DNA from: Pseudanabaena sp. Salubria-1
GTDB taxonomy: Bacteria > Cyanobacteriota > Cyanobacteriia > Pseudanabaenales > Pseudanabaenaceae
Length of the DNA stretch: 64,000 nucleotides
Direction: 5' to 3'
Assembly: GCA_023336205.1 (NCBI GenBank)
Contig: JALQCR010000034.1
Span: forward strand, 1-64,000
Shown here: positions 8,250-17,587 of the stretch, piece after piece
Position numbering within the stretch: the first letter of the stretch is position 1
Layout: every line of letters starts with the position of its first letter
Position numbers and translations under genes: made by a program
Notes under the pieces: model-generated
Seen by the model: only the letters and a program-made list of their open reading frames with translations
What the model was told of the DNA's origin: nothing
Database searches by the model: none

Positions 8250-10721
8250 TTAGTTTCTCACATTATTTACTGGACAAACTGCTGGAAGTCGCCACACTGG
8301 ATCTGAAGGCGATGATGTTGCATAGGCTAACAGTTTTAAGCGTCCATTGCCATCTTTTTCCCAGCCTTGTGCTTCGATTTGGGGAATGGGTTGGATGGCG
8401 ACTGGACGAGTGGACTGAGTGGGGACTAAATTAGTCTCAGTTTGAGATGTGATATTTGATTGTGTCGAGGGTATTTCTGACAATCGCAAATCTCGCCAAA
8501 TCGCTTGACTAGAAATTACTTTTGAGGCATCAGATGGAACGCCGCCGCGTCCAGTAATAATAAATTCATTACCACGAAGGCGATCACAAGCTGAGACAAT
8601 TTGCGGATTATCGACACTAAGATTATTGATACTAGTTAGATCGTAATTATCAATTAAAGTTGTTGTGGCGGAAGACTCTAAGAGACCATTAAATTGTGAT
8701 GCTCCTAGAGGCGAAGAGGCAGTGATGTCGCTCAGAGGAGTCAAGCGATCGACAAACTGAAAACCAAACACACCTTGAGCAGAGACAATAACTTTCCCAC
8801 CAAAGTTGCTAACCGCAGTAGCAGTGATATCGCTATTTTCAAAGGGAATTGCCGTTAAGAAATCAGCTTTAATCGTAATGTTGCCACCTGCCGCACTTCC
8901 TAAAGCATTAGTAGAAATCTTACTGCCATTGCGTAAAAGGATTAGGCTTGAATTTAGATTGATGTTGCCTTGACTGAAACCTAACGAATCAATATTTATA
9001 TTACCTTGATTGAGGAGGATGGACGACGAATTAATTGTTATATTGCCCAGTATGCCAGTTCCTGGGGTTATTAAGCTTGTCCTACTTCGATCATCAAAGT
9101 TGCTAGCACTGATAGCTCCACCATCACGTACGATTAGGCGATCGCTATTAACAACTTCTATGTTACCCCCACTGCCTGATCCTACAAGCGCATTAGCAAA
9201 TAAACCACTCCGATAAGTGCTGTTTTCTCCAAAAATATCGATGAAGTTGGAACGAATCGATATTTTTCCCGCATTACCTTTATTGCTCTCAGTCTCAACG
9301 TTAATCTGTCCTCCATCTTTAAGCACAAGACTCTCTGTAGAGATTTTTACATCTCCTGCGTTGCCATCACCAAAAGATGAGCTAGCAATCTGTGACGGGA
9401 ACAAAGAATTACTGCCATCTAAAAAGATACTTTTTGCAGTAATATCGACCACACCTCCATTCCCAATCCCCCTAGAGTTAGCCGTCACGGCTGCGCCGTC
9501 AGTCAATAGCAGATTATCTGTGGTAATTTTTATGTCTCCTGAATTTCCTGCGAAATTAATTATTCCCCCACTACTAATTATCGAACGCCTGCTCAACGAA
9601 TCATTAGAAACTAAGCTAACGTTTTTTGCTGTAATCTCTATGTTGCCGACATTCCCAATGCTATTAAAGTCACTATCGGTTAGCAACTGCCCTCCATCAA
9701 GTAGTAAGTTATTAGTATCGATGATAATATTGCTGCCGATCCCTGGCAAAAATGGAGTGACAGCCAAAGAAAATACTGTACTATCTCTTACCGACAAAAA
9801 TTCTGTAGCGCGGACAAATATCTCCCCGCCATTGCCGCTACTAAATAATATAGCTCCCAAGACTGAGCTATTATCAAGAGCTACTTGTCTCCCTTGCAGC
9901 TGAATATTTCCGTCAAAATTAGCCCCACTAACATTTATAGCAGACTGATCGAGACTGACATTGCCAAGATTAGAGACCTGATTATAATTTAAGATTAAGT
10001 TGTTAGCCGTTTGCGTGATCGCCACAAATCCATTGCCAGCAACGCTACCCAGTTCGACTCGTCCGCTATTTGCGAACAGACCTGCCTCTTGCATATTCAC
10101 ATCCCCTCCAACCAAAGCCAAAGTCCTACCAGTTGGCACAAATACCAAAGACCTGCTGATTGAAATCGCCCCATTGGTTAGCCCGTTAAACTGCAAACCA
10201 ACTGGTGTGCTGACTAATAATAGCGGGGAGATTACTTGAGTACTTGCATTGGCTCTGAATTCACTCCCATCGAGAAATCGAACGCTATTGGCAGTAGTTG
10301 CTAAGAATGAGCCTCCTATATTCAAAGCAGCATTTTGTCCAAAAAAAATTCCATTTGGATTAATCAAAAATAAGTTAGCATCGCCATTATTGCTAATAAA
10401 TCCATCAATATTAGAGATAGTACCTCCAGTTACCCGAACAAGAATATTTTGAATGGCGAGAGGATTATCAAAAAATGCTTCGCCTCCTGAGGGCACAGAA
10501 AACTGGCTAAAGCTATGAAATAAGTTGGTGTTAGCCGTTGTCCCACCCGTAATTGTGATGAATGGAGTTCCCAAAACAACTGAAGGATTTGGTAATGTGG
10601 CATCTGGAGTAATTTGTGCAAATGTATTATGTGGATTGCATAAAACAGAAATATTCGCAAATACAAAAGCAGAGATAACTTTTCTGAGAATATTCTGTTG
10701 CTCAGCTCTAATATTACCCAT
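8250..10721 (-). CDS. TpsA-type filamentous haemagglutinin N-domain exoprotein 2
   Basis: Paralogue of the flanking exoproteins (823 residues): signal peptide ending near TFAQ, TPS domain with NPNGIFFGQNAALNIGG, a beta-helix region of degenerate GNGG-containing repeats, and the shared C-terminal part (CDRLRGNE, TGRGGVPSDASKV, WRDLRLSE). Its last ~270 coding bases are almost identical to those of exoprotein 1, while the beta-helix regions diverge. This mosaic pattern suggests gene conversion at the 3' end. It is separated by 24 bases from exoprotein 3 upstream and 6 bases from exoprotein 1 downstream, supporting co-transcription. Surface or secreted location is inferred from the domain family. 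Confidence 0.9.
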   Translation of the reverse strand: MGNIRAEQQNILRKVISAFVFANISVLCNPHNTFAQITPDATLPNPSVVLGTPFITITGGTTANTNLFHSFSQFSVPSGGEAFFDNPLAIQNILVRVTGGTISNIDGFISNNGDANLFLINPNGIFFGQNAALNIGGSFLATTANSVRFLDGSEFRANASTQVISPLLLVSTPVGLQFNGLTNGAISISRSLVFVPTGRTLALVGGDVNMQEAGLFANSGRVELGSVAGNGFVAITQTANNLILNYNQVSNLGNVSLDQSAINVSGANFDGNIQLQGRQVALDNSSVLGAILFSSGNGGEIFVRATEFLSVRDSTVFSLAVTPFLPGIGSNIIIDTNNLLLDGGQLLTDSDFNSIGNVGNIEITAKNVSLVSNDSLSRRSIISSGGIINFAGNSGDIKITTDNLLLTDGAAVTANSRGIGNGGVVDITAKSIFLDGSNSLFPSQIASSSFGDGNAGDVKISTESLVLKDGGQINVETESNKGNAGKISIRSNFIDIFGENSTYRSGLFANALVGSGSGGNIEVVNSDRLIVRDGGAISASNFDDRSRTSLITPGTGILGNITINSSSILLNQGNINIDSLGFSQGNINLNSSLILLRNGSKISTNALGSAAGGNITIKADFLTAIPFENSDITATAVSNFGGKVIVSAQGVFGFQFVDRLTPLSDITASSPLGASQFNGLLESSATTTLIDNYDLTSINNLSVDNPQIVSACDRLRGNEFIITGRGGVPSDASKVISSQAIWRDLRLSEIPSTQSNITSQTETNLVPTQSTRPVAIQPIPQIEAQGWEKDGNGRLKLLAYATSSPSDPVWRLPAVCPVNNVRN

Positions 10722-10745
10722 ATAGTTACATATACAATTAGATAA

Positions 10746-13283
10746 CTATTCTATCGCATTCTTTACTGGGCAAATGACTGGGAGTCGCCAAACTGGCTCC
10801 GATGGTGATGATGCATGAGCCAAAAGTTTTAATCTTCCATTGCGATCCTTTTCCCATCCTTGGGCTTCTATTTGATGTATGGGGTGGATAGCGACTTGTC
10901 GATAAGGCTGAGTGGTGGCAGGATTCTCCTCGATTTGAGCCGTGATATTTGATTGCGTCGAGGGTATTTCCGACAAGCGTAAATCTCTCCAAACTGCTTG
11001 ACTAGAGATGGTTTGTGTAGCATCAGTTGGAGTGCCGCCACGTCCAGTAGAGATTAGCTCATTGCCTCGAAAGCGATCGCAAGCCGCCACAATTTGTTTA
11101 TTGGCATCGGTTAAATTATCAGGAAGTTTGACTATACCTCGGCTGAGATCGTTGTCAGGCGATCGAATTTCCACAAGCCCATTAAATTGTGTGCCTAAAG
11201 CCGAGGTTGCCGTAATGTCGCTGAAGGGAGTTAGGCGATTCAACAATTGAAACCCAATCACACCTTTAGCGGTGATAATGACTTGTCCGCCAAAGCTATT
11301 CAACGAGTTAGCAGTGATATCGCTATTTTCTAAGGGAACCGCCACCAAAAAGTCGGTGTTAATCCGAATGTTTCCACCTGTCGCATTACCTAAGGCATTG
11401 GTGGAGATACTGCTCGCATTCCGCAAAACGGTCAGTGTGGAGTTGAGGTTAATGTTGCCGCGAGAGCCACTCAACGAATCAATATTTATCCGTCCACCAT
11501 TAAGCAAAATGGATGGCGAATTAATGGTAACGTTCCCCACCGAACCACTACCTGGGAAAGCTGTACTATTACTGCGAAAGTTGCTCGCACTGATAAGACC
11601 ACCATCACGTACGGTCAATTGATCGCTATTAACGACAATATCACCTCCATTTCCTGTGCCAAAAATGGCATTGGCAAATAAACCACTGCGTCCCTGCTCA
11701 ACCTTCCCAGCAATATCAATTGTCTTCGCGTTTACGAATAAGTTACCCGCATTACCACTCCCAGCCGTACCAACAGAGACTTGAGCGCCATTGTTTATCG
11801 AAAGATTATCTGATGTAATTGTCAGTATGCCTCCATTGCCCGTTGCGCCGAAATCTACTGCGGATGAAATACCTGTCGAAAAATCATTGGTTCCGAACAG
11901 GCTAATATTTTTCGCGATGATATCTAGATTGCCTGCATTGCCAATTCCAAAAGTACTAGTTGTGAGACTCGCGCCTTCCAAAACTTGTAGGTTATCAGTA
12001 GTGACTGTAATTTTGCCACTATTGCCCGTTGCCGTTCCGATCAGAACTTGAGAGAATATGCCACTGGGATAAAAATCTGGAAGAATAGCAGATCTCCCCG
12101 ATAAAATTATTTCACTAGCATTAACTTTGATCTCGCCAGCAGTTCCAGCCCCCAATACCCCAGCACTAATTTGTGCTCCGTCTATCACTTCTAATTTTTT
12201 TGTGGCGATCGTAATATTGCTACCATTTCCCGTAGAAGCTGATGAAGTGTCTGTAAATATACCACTAGCGAAAGGAAGGTTAGATTCTCCCCTTACTGAG
12301 AGAAGTTCAGTAGCGCGGACAAATATCTCGCTTCCATTCCCATTTCCCAAAGAAGAAGATAGCAGGACTGAACCATTATTTAGGGTTACTTGTCTACCTT
12401 GAACCTGAATGCTGCCTCCACCATTGATCCCGCTTACATCCACTAAAGCAGCTTGCTCCAGTCGAATGTTGCCAAGATTAGGAGCATTATCGTAATTTAA
12501 TAGCCATCCACTAGCAGTTTGCGCGATCGCCACAAATCCATTCCCCACAACGCTGCCAAGTTCGATGCGTCCGCTATCTGCGGTCAACTTAGCCCCTTGC
12601 AGAGTCACATCACCTCCAACCAAAGCCAAAGTGCGCCCAGGATTGACACCCAGAGATGGTGTGGGAGGTCGAAAGATCTCTAGAAAATCAGGAGGGCTAT
12701 AATCCAACCCAACACCGAGTCCCTGTGCAGAGATCGCGCCATTAGTTGTGCCGTTAAACTGCAAGCCAACGGGAGTACTTACTAATAATAGAGGTGAGGT
12801 TGTTTGCGTACTTGCATTAGCTCTAAATTCACTCCCATCTAGAAATCTAACGCTATTAGCTGTAGTCCCTAAAAATGAACCGCCTATTTGCAACCTCGCA
12901 TTTTGCCCAAAAACAATTCCATTGGGATTAATCAAAAACAAGTTGGCATTGCCAATGGTACTAATTATTCCATCAATGCTAGAGATATTACCTCCAGTTA
13001 CCCGAACTAGAATGTTTTGGATAGCGAGGGAGTTAGCGAAATCTGCTCTCTCACCATTAATTAAGGAAAACTGGCTAAAACTATGAAATAAGTTAGTATT
13101 TGCTGTTGTCCCTCCCGTAATTGTGAAAGTTGGTCCTCCACCAACAATAGAATTAGTTGGTAACGTAGTGTCGGGTGTAATTTGTGCAAATGCAAGTTCA
13201 GGGATGCATATTACAGAAAAATTTGCCAAGGCAAAGCCCAAGATCGTTGTATTCTTAAGAAAGTTTTGTCGCAAAATTTTCAT
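10746..13283 (-). CDS. TpsA-type filamentous haemagglutinin N-domain exoprotein 3
   Basis: First TpsA gene of the minus-strand series (about 845 residues from the chosen ATG). A signal peptide with cleavage near AFAQ precedes the TPS domain with NPNGIVFGQNARLQIGG. A Gly/Asn-rich beta-helix follows, then the C-terminal module with CDRFRGNE, STGRGGTPTDATQ and WRDLRLSE. A longer reading frame starts at 13310 with an alternative codon; ATG at 13283 gives a normal signal peptide and matches exoprotein 1. It is more divergent from the other two paralogues than they are from each other at the C-terminus. The 232-base gap to the divergent tpsB-like gene should contain both promoters. Confidence 0.9.
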   Translation of the reverse strand: MKILRQNFLKNTTILGFALANFSVICIPELAFAQITPDTTLPTNSIVGGGPTFTITGGTTANTNLFHSFSQFSLINGERADFANSLAIQNILVRVTGGNISSIDGIISTIGNANLFLINPNGIVFGQNARLQIGGSFLGTTANSVRFLDGSEFRANASTQTTSPLLLVSTPVGLQFNGTTNGAISAQGLGVGLDYSPPDFLEIFRPPTPSLGVNPGRTLALVGGDVTLQGAKLTADSGRIELGSVVGNGFVAIAQTASGWLLNYDNAPNLGNIRLEQAALVDVSGINGGGSIQVQGRQVTLNNGSVLLSSSLGNGNGSEIFVRATELLSVRGESNLPFASGIFTDTSSASTGNGSNITIATKKLEVIDGAQISAGVLGAGTAGEIKVNASEIILSGRSAILPDFYPSGIFSQVLIGTATGNSGKITVTTDNLQVLEGASLTTSTFGIGNAGNLDIIAKNISLFGTNDFSTGISSAVDFGATGNGGILTITSDNLSINNGAQVSVGTAGSGNAGNLFVNAKTIDIAGKVEQGRSGLFANAIFGTGNGGDIVVNSDQLTVRDGGLISASNFRSNSTAFPGSGSVGNVTINSPSILLNGGRINIDSLSGSRGNINLNSTLTVLRNASSISTNALGNATGGNIRINTDFLVAVPLENSDITANSLNSFGGQVIITAKGVIGFQLLNRLTPFSDITATSALGTQFNGLVEIRSPDNDLSRGIVKLPDNLTDANKQIVAACDRFRGNELISTGRGGTPTDATQTISSQAVWRDLRLSEIPSTQSNITAQIEENPATTQPYRQVAIHPIHQIEAQGWEKDRNGRLKLLAHASSPSEPVWRLPVICPVKNAIE

Positions 13284-13515
13284 ATCAATAGAACCTTTAT
13301 TACATAACACAAGCTATTTATTATTCTGGTACTTCTATATCAACTTAAATTTAATTTACTGCAACGAATTAAACCATTAGCTTTTAATATTATTGCTATA
13401 TGTTGTATAGCGGCTCTAGTTTGGTTTGAAGAAACATCCCCTAAGGATCGCTGTATTGCTGGAAAATTAGTTTTGTAATCACTAGCAAAACTTACATGTG
13501 AGGAGATATATCTAG

Positions 13516-15217
13516 ATGCAGTTACTGTGGAGACGCATGTTTTTTTGCGGTCTGATCGCTATATTTGGTTGTTTGTTAGAAGATAATTCTATTCTAGCTC
13601 AATCTACTATACCGTCAAATCTAGTTCCATCTGTACCTGTCAGACCAGAAGAATCTCCACGACGACTGCCTCCTGTTGACCAACTATTAACACCAAGCAG
13701 TCCTCAAATCGAACCAAATCGAGAAATACCTGACTCAACCACTACTTTTGTTGTACAGGAGTTTCGAGTAATTGGTAGTACGGTGTTCTCGGCAGAGGAA
13801 TTAGCTGCTGCTGTCAAATCTTTTATTAACCGTCCCATCAGTTTTGCGGAATTATTGCAAGCAAGGGCGGCGATCGCAGATTTATATATTCGTAACGGAT
13901 ACATTACATCAGGCGCTTTTATCCCTCCTCAAGAGACGAATAATGGAAATATCACAATTCAAGTTGTTGAAGGTAAGCTCGAAGAAATTCAGATCACAGG
14001 GACAAATCGCGTTAATCCTAACTATATTCGCTCTCGCCTAGAGATCGCGACAGGCGCTCCTTTAAACCGCGATCGCTTGCTCAATGCTTTGCAATTATTG
14101 CAGCTAGACCCTTTATTCTCGTTTGTTTCTTCAGAACTCAAAGTTGGCTCACAACTAGGAACAAGTATCTTAGCGGTTAAAGTTGACGAGGCAAATTCTT
14201 TATAATGTCAGAGCAAGCCTTGACAATTATGCGTCTCCTAGTGTTGGGCAGTTATCGCGACAGGTTGAAATTAGCGATCGCAATTTACTGGGCTTAGGCG
14301 ATCGCATTATCGCCACCTATGGAAATACCGATGGTCGAAATCAGTATAATCTCGGTTATACATTGCCAGTTAATGCCTATAACGGGACTTTGAGTTTTAT
14401 TTTTAGCAATACCAACAGCAATGTGGTCGAATCCGAATTCAAAATTCTAGATATTTATTCCAACTCTACAAATTACGAATTAACTTTTCGCCAACCACTC
14501 ATCCAAACTCCTGCCCAAGAATTTGCGCTCGGTTTGACCGCATCTCATAGCGACAGCTTTACAACCCTGCTCAAGTTACCAATTCCTATTTCAGCAGGTT
14601 CAGATGATTTCGGTAAAACTAAGCTCTCAGCTTTACGTTTTTTTCAAGACTATACACAACGTAGTAGCGAGGATGTGATTGCCTTGCGATCACAGATTAG
14701 TCTGGGGCTAGGTGGTTTTCTAAATTCTACGGTTAATCTCAAATCACCAGATAGCAGTTTTGTCGCTTGGCGTGGGCAGTTGCAATACATTCGGGCTTTA
14801 GCCACAGACACATTGCTAATCGTGAGTGGCGGACTCCAGTTTGCCGATCGCCCTCTGCCAGCCGCAGAAAAATTTAGTCTAGGAGGTTCCCAAACTGGTC
14901 GAGGTTATCGACAAGATGTTCTAGTTGGTGATAATGGCATGAATGTTTCTTTAGAAGCAAGATTTCCGATTGTGCGTGTTCCAGAATTACAAGGACTGTT
15001 GCAACTTGTCCCTTTTATTGATTTAGGAAGTGTGTGGAATAGTGAAGGCTCTGCATCTATTGGCAATAACTGGATATTAGGAACAGGATTAGGACTGCGT
15101 TGGCAGATGGGCGATCGGCTTACGGCTAAATTAGATTACGGGTTACCCCTGATTTCCATAAGGAATAATCGTCAAGACAATAGCATCTATTTTTCCTTGT
15201 CATACAAACTATTTTAG
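13516..15217 (+). pseudogene. TpsB/ShlB/FhaC-type outer-membrane transporter, frameshifted
   Basis: Two overlapping frames together encode one TpsB protein of normal size (about 565 residues). Frame 1 (13516-14205) has a signal peptide ending near ILAQ, a Pro-rich linker, POTRA domain 1 starting at FVVQEFRVIGSTVFS, and POTRA 2. Frame 2 (readable from 14183 to 15217) carries the 16-strand beta-barrel and ends in the Phe-terminal signature LSYKLF. The frame changes by +1 at the TTCTTTATAA stretch near 14195-14206; deleting one T restores continuity. ATG 13516 is preceded by a good AGGAG at 13501. It should export the three divergent TpsA proteins. The break could be a real mutation or a sequencing error; the open, conserved downstream frame favours an error or a very recent change. 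Confidence 0.85.
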
Positions 15218-15302
15218 TCAAACATAAGAATGTTAAGCGGTGCAAGGCGCTGCCTACCCTTAAGATACACATCATTTACTTTTTGAACTACCCAAACACA
15301 CA

Positions 15303-15327
15303 AAAAGCTCCTCATTGAGGAGCTTTT
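15303..15327 (+). terminator. Hairpin downstream of the tpsB-like gene
   Basis: AAAAGCTCCTCA and its perfect complement form a 12-bp stem with almost no loop, 86 bases after the transporter stop. The arms supply A and T tracts on either side, so it could terminate transcription in both directions. Confidence 0.65.
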
Positions 15328-15396
15328 CTAGGAAAGAATTCTTTGAAGTTCACCATTAATTTGTATGGCTGATCAAGAATTTGAGATGACACTACC

Positions 15397-15627
15397 CTAC
15401 GAAAACCAATCGTCAAACACAAACCACCATCCACAAAAAAAGCTGCCAGGAATAGGACAACTTCTACCCGCTAACTTTTGAGTAGAATGTTGAGATATTT
15501 GAGAAGGCTGTAACTCTAAATTTGCAGTGATATTTTGGGGTTGTGAGATTGCAAATACAACACTACTCATTGTGATTAAGCTGGAAGCTGCGATCGCGGA
15601 AACAGAAAACAAGGAAGATCTTTTCAT
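15397..15627 (-). CDS. Secreted micro-protein with CGWW motif, copy 1
   Basis: Small protein of 76 residues, family not recognised. It has a clean signal peptide (Lys-Arg start, hydrophobic core, cleavage after VFA) followed by ISQPQN and LQPSQIS. The tail has two cysteines seven residues apart inside AGRSCPIPGSFFCGWW, ending rich in Trp, Phe and Asp. A paralogue lies just upstream on the same strand (15839-16114) and shares the signal cleavage region, the QPQN/LQP/QIS stretch, AGR, the Cys pair and CGWW. The two also share a 30-bp block exactly 49 bases before the ATG, which supports real genes. A secreted disulfide-bonded peptide is a plausible reading; no activity can be assigned. Confidence 0.65.
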   Translation of the reverse strand: MKRSSLFSVSAIAASSLITMSSVVFAISQPQNITANLELQPSQISQHSTQKLAGRSCPIPGSFFCGWWFVFDDWFS

Positions 15628-15675
15628 GATTAAACCCTAGGATTTTACAATCTAATTTCAAGAAACTTTATTTAC

Positions 15676-15705
15676 AATCAATTTAGTAATTATTTTGATT
15701 CTCCC
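15676..15705 (-). promoter_or_regulatory. Conserved 30-bp upstream block, copy 1
   Basis: Identical in all 30 bases to 16163-16192 and at the same distance (49 bases) from the ATG of each micro-protein gene. It contains the inverted repeat AATCAA-N13-TTGATT. It could be an operator, promoter or leader hairpin shared by both genes. Confidence 0.55.
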
Positions 15706-15838
15706 GCCCAAATGAATGAATCAAAAGCTGACAAATTCATCCTAACCTTTACCTTTTTAAAGTTATCAAAAAAAATTAGGATACAGAAACTAATATTTTG
15801 AGATAACTATGGATTTTAGATGAGTTAGGGTGTGAAGT

Positions 15839-16114
15839 TTACCACCATCCACAATAAGGAAACAGAGGGTGGGAAGGATTACATCGTCCAGCAGTTGGCT
15901 CTTCCCCGTCCTCTTTTTTGTCTTCTTCTGCCTCTTCAGCTTTTGCGCTGACAACATCATTCTTTTGCATAGAAAGATTAGATATTTGAAGAGGCTGTAA
16001 CTGCGAATTTGCAGAGCTATTTTGAGGCTGAGAGATTGCAAATGCAGCTGTACTGAAAGTGAGAAGAGTAGATGCAACGATCGCGGAAATACAAGATACA
16101 GAAGAAATTTTCAT
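15839..16114 (-). CDS. Secreted micro-protein with CGWW motif, copy 2
   Basis: Paralogue of the downstream micro-protein (91 residues from ATG 16114). The signal peptide ends with AFA. The mature part starts ISQPQN, then has LQPLQIS, an acidic linker rich in Glu and Lys (about residues 55-72), and ends with AGRCNPSHPLFPYCGWW, so CGWW is the extreme C-terminus. The acidic linker is absent from copy 1, while the signal peptide, QPQN region and Cys-pair tail are conserved, showing selection on the ends. An upstream TTG start is possible, but ATG 16114 places the shared 30-bp element at the same 49-base distance as in copy 1. Function unknown. Confidence 0.65.
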   Translation of the reverse strand: MKISSVSCISAIVASTLLTFSTAAFAISQPQNSSANSQLQPLQISNLSMQKNDVVSAKAEEAEEDKKEDGEEPTAGRCNPSHPLFPYCGWW

Positions 16115-16160
16115 GGCTAACCCCAAGAATTTTATGATTTGATTGCAAGAAACCTAATTT

Positions 16161-16192
16161 AGAATCAATTTAGTAATTATTTTGATTCTCCC
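16161..16192 (-). promoter_or_regulatory. Conserved upstream block with 8-bp inverted repeat, copy 2
   Basis: Perfect inverted repeat AGAATCAA-N13-TTGATTCT upstream of micro-protein 2. The 30 bases from 16163 are identical to those upstream of copy 1, in a position that is otherwise AT-rich and divergent. Confidence 0.55.
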
Positions 16193-16341
16193 CCCGTCCC
16201 GACACATATCTAGAAAACCCCGTTTCAATCTCTATTTCTCTAATAAATATAGAAAGTAGTAGAACTCAGAAACTTGTTGTAGAAATTGACTAGGAAATTA
16301 CTATATTCTGTTCAAATACTTAATGTCTATACTAAAAAGTT

Positions 16342-17361
16342 CGCTCATGTAGGTAAATAGGTGGAAGGAGGAAAAAGAAGACGACGCAGGAAGTCAAAAT
16401 CAATCCAACGTAGATTGTAAGCCCACTCGAACATGGCTACATACAGATACAAATACTTCTTGTGAATACCTCGAAAGGGACGCAGAAAATTGCGTAAACC
16501 AACCCAAATGCCCTCCATAGTATTGCAATGAACCTCACAAAAACCATCTTGATCTTCATCGCGGGCATACTCGCGCTGAGAGTGACAAACGGTTTGACGC
16601 TCACGACCAGAAGCAGGTATGCGATTATAAGCATCGGATTCATCGGTATAGACTGTCGTGGTCGGTAAGGTCGTTACCTCTACCTGCGGTTGAATCGTGA
16701 TTTGTTGAGTATTGTCACAGACCTTCATGCGGATCTGACCACTGTTGCGCCCAACAGTACCGACAATGGGTGGACGGTCATTTGCCATGGTTCCCTTGCC
16801 TTTGCGTTGATTCCCGCGTTGTCTTGGTGGGTCTGCTATTGGATCTTTTTTTTTGCTCCCTTTTCTCCTGCATTCTGAAACATCTCGTCCATCTCGGCTT
16901 CAGCATCGGGCAGATTACCATTAATCAAATGGGCAAATCCTCGACGTTGGATGCGATGCCGCCAAGACAATAATGTCCCATAGTCGAGTCCTAGTTCCTC
17001 GGCTATGTGTTGGGTCGTTTGTCCTTGTAAGAATCCACGCAATATCAGCACGATCTGACCACAGGTGTAATGGCTTCCTGATAAGTCTGTTCCTGTAAAA
17101 ATGTGAAACACTTTCCCACATTCCCGACACTTATATTTGACGATTGGTGTACGTTGGCGATCGTGTGGCGCTTGTCCTGCTGGTATTGCGTGTCCACTTG
17201 GACAATGCAAACCCTTTGGATGCAGGATCTTTAATAACCATTCATAGCACGCTTGTTCATCTAACAATTCGGTCAGGGGAAATTTGATCATGGCATCTCT
17301 ATCGATTTATGAAAATGACTTCCTCCTATTTTGCCATTTCACCTACTTCCCCATATGAGCG
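16342..17361. mobile_element. IS1595-family (ISXO2-like) insertion sequence
   Basis: A complete element of 1020 bp. The ends are imperfect inverted repeats: CGCTCATGTAGG at 16342 against the complement of 17340-17361, about 18 of 22 positions matching. Both ends are flanked by the same 8-bp direct repeat AAAAAGTT (16334-16341 and 17362-17369), which fits the 8-bp target duplication of the IS1595 family. It carries one transposase, split by a -1 frameshift. It sits between the micro-protein genes and a hypothetical gene and disrupts no recognisable ORF. Confidence 0.9.
16345..17291 (-). CDS. ISXO2-like (IS1595) transposase, two frames joined by -1 shift
   Basis: Frame 1 (17291-16836) encodes the N-terminal zinc-ribbon region, with a CxxC in KYKCRECGKVFHIFTGT, a helix-turn-helix and the first catalytic Asp in EAEMDEMF. 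Frame 2 (down to 16345) encodes the rest of the DDE nuclease domain, including TDESDAYNRIP, HCNTMEGIW and WVGLRNFLRPFRGIHKKYL. The switch occurs at nine consecutive A residues (complement of 16846-16854): slipping back one base there joins GAKKK to DPIADPPR and restores one protein of about 310 residues. This could be a programmed -1 shift or transcript slippage, as in several IS families, or an inactivating indel. Confidence 0.85.
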
Positions 17362-17587
17362 AAAAAGTTATAAGAAAGTTATTAATAATCACCAAATCAG
17401 AATATTAAAACAAATTAGCCTGAAATGCTCATGAATGCTAAGAACTATACTAATTTTAATTGTTTAAATCTACTTTTTTGTCGTTAAGAATAGTTCATGG
17501 AAAGTTCTAATCTTGCACGGCTTAAAATAGAGATTATTGATTTTTACTGGAAAATTATAAGATTTTTTCTGTTGGCAATAAGGTTTC

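Noticed and set aside
6301..12402. Many plus-strand open frames opposite the TpsA genes
   Set aside because: They mirror the Gly/Asn-rich repeats of the real minus-strand genes and lack start signals or recognisable domains.
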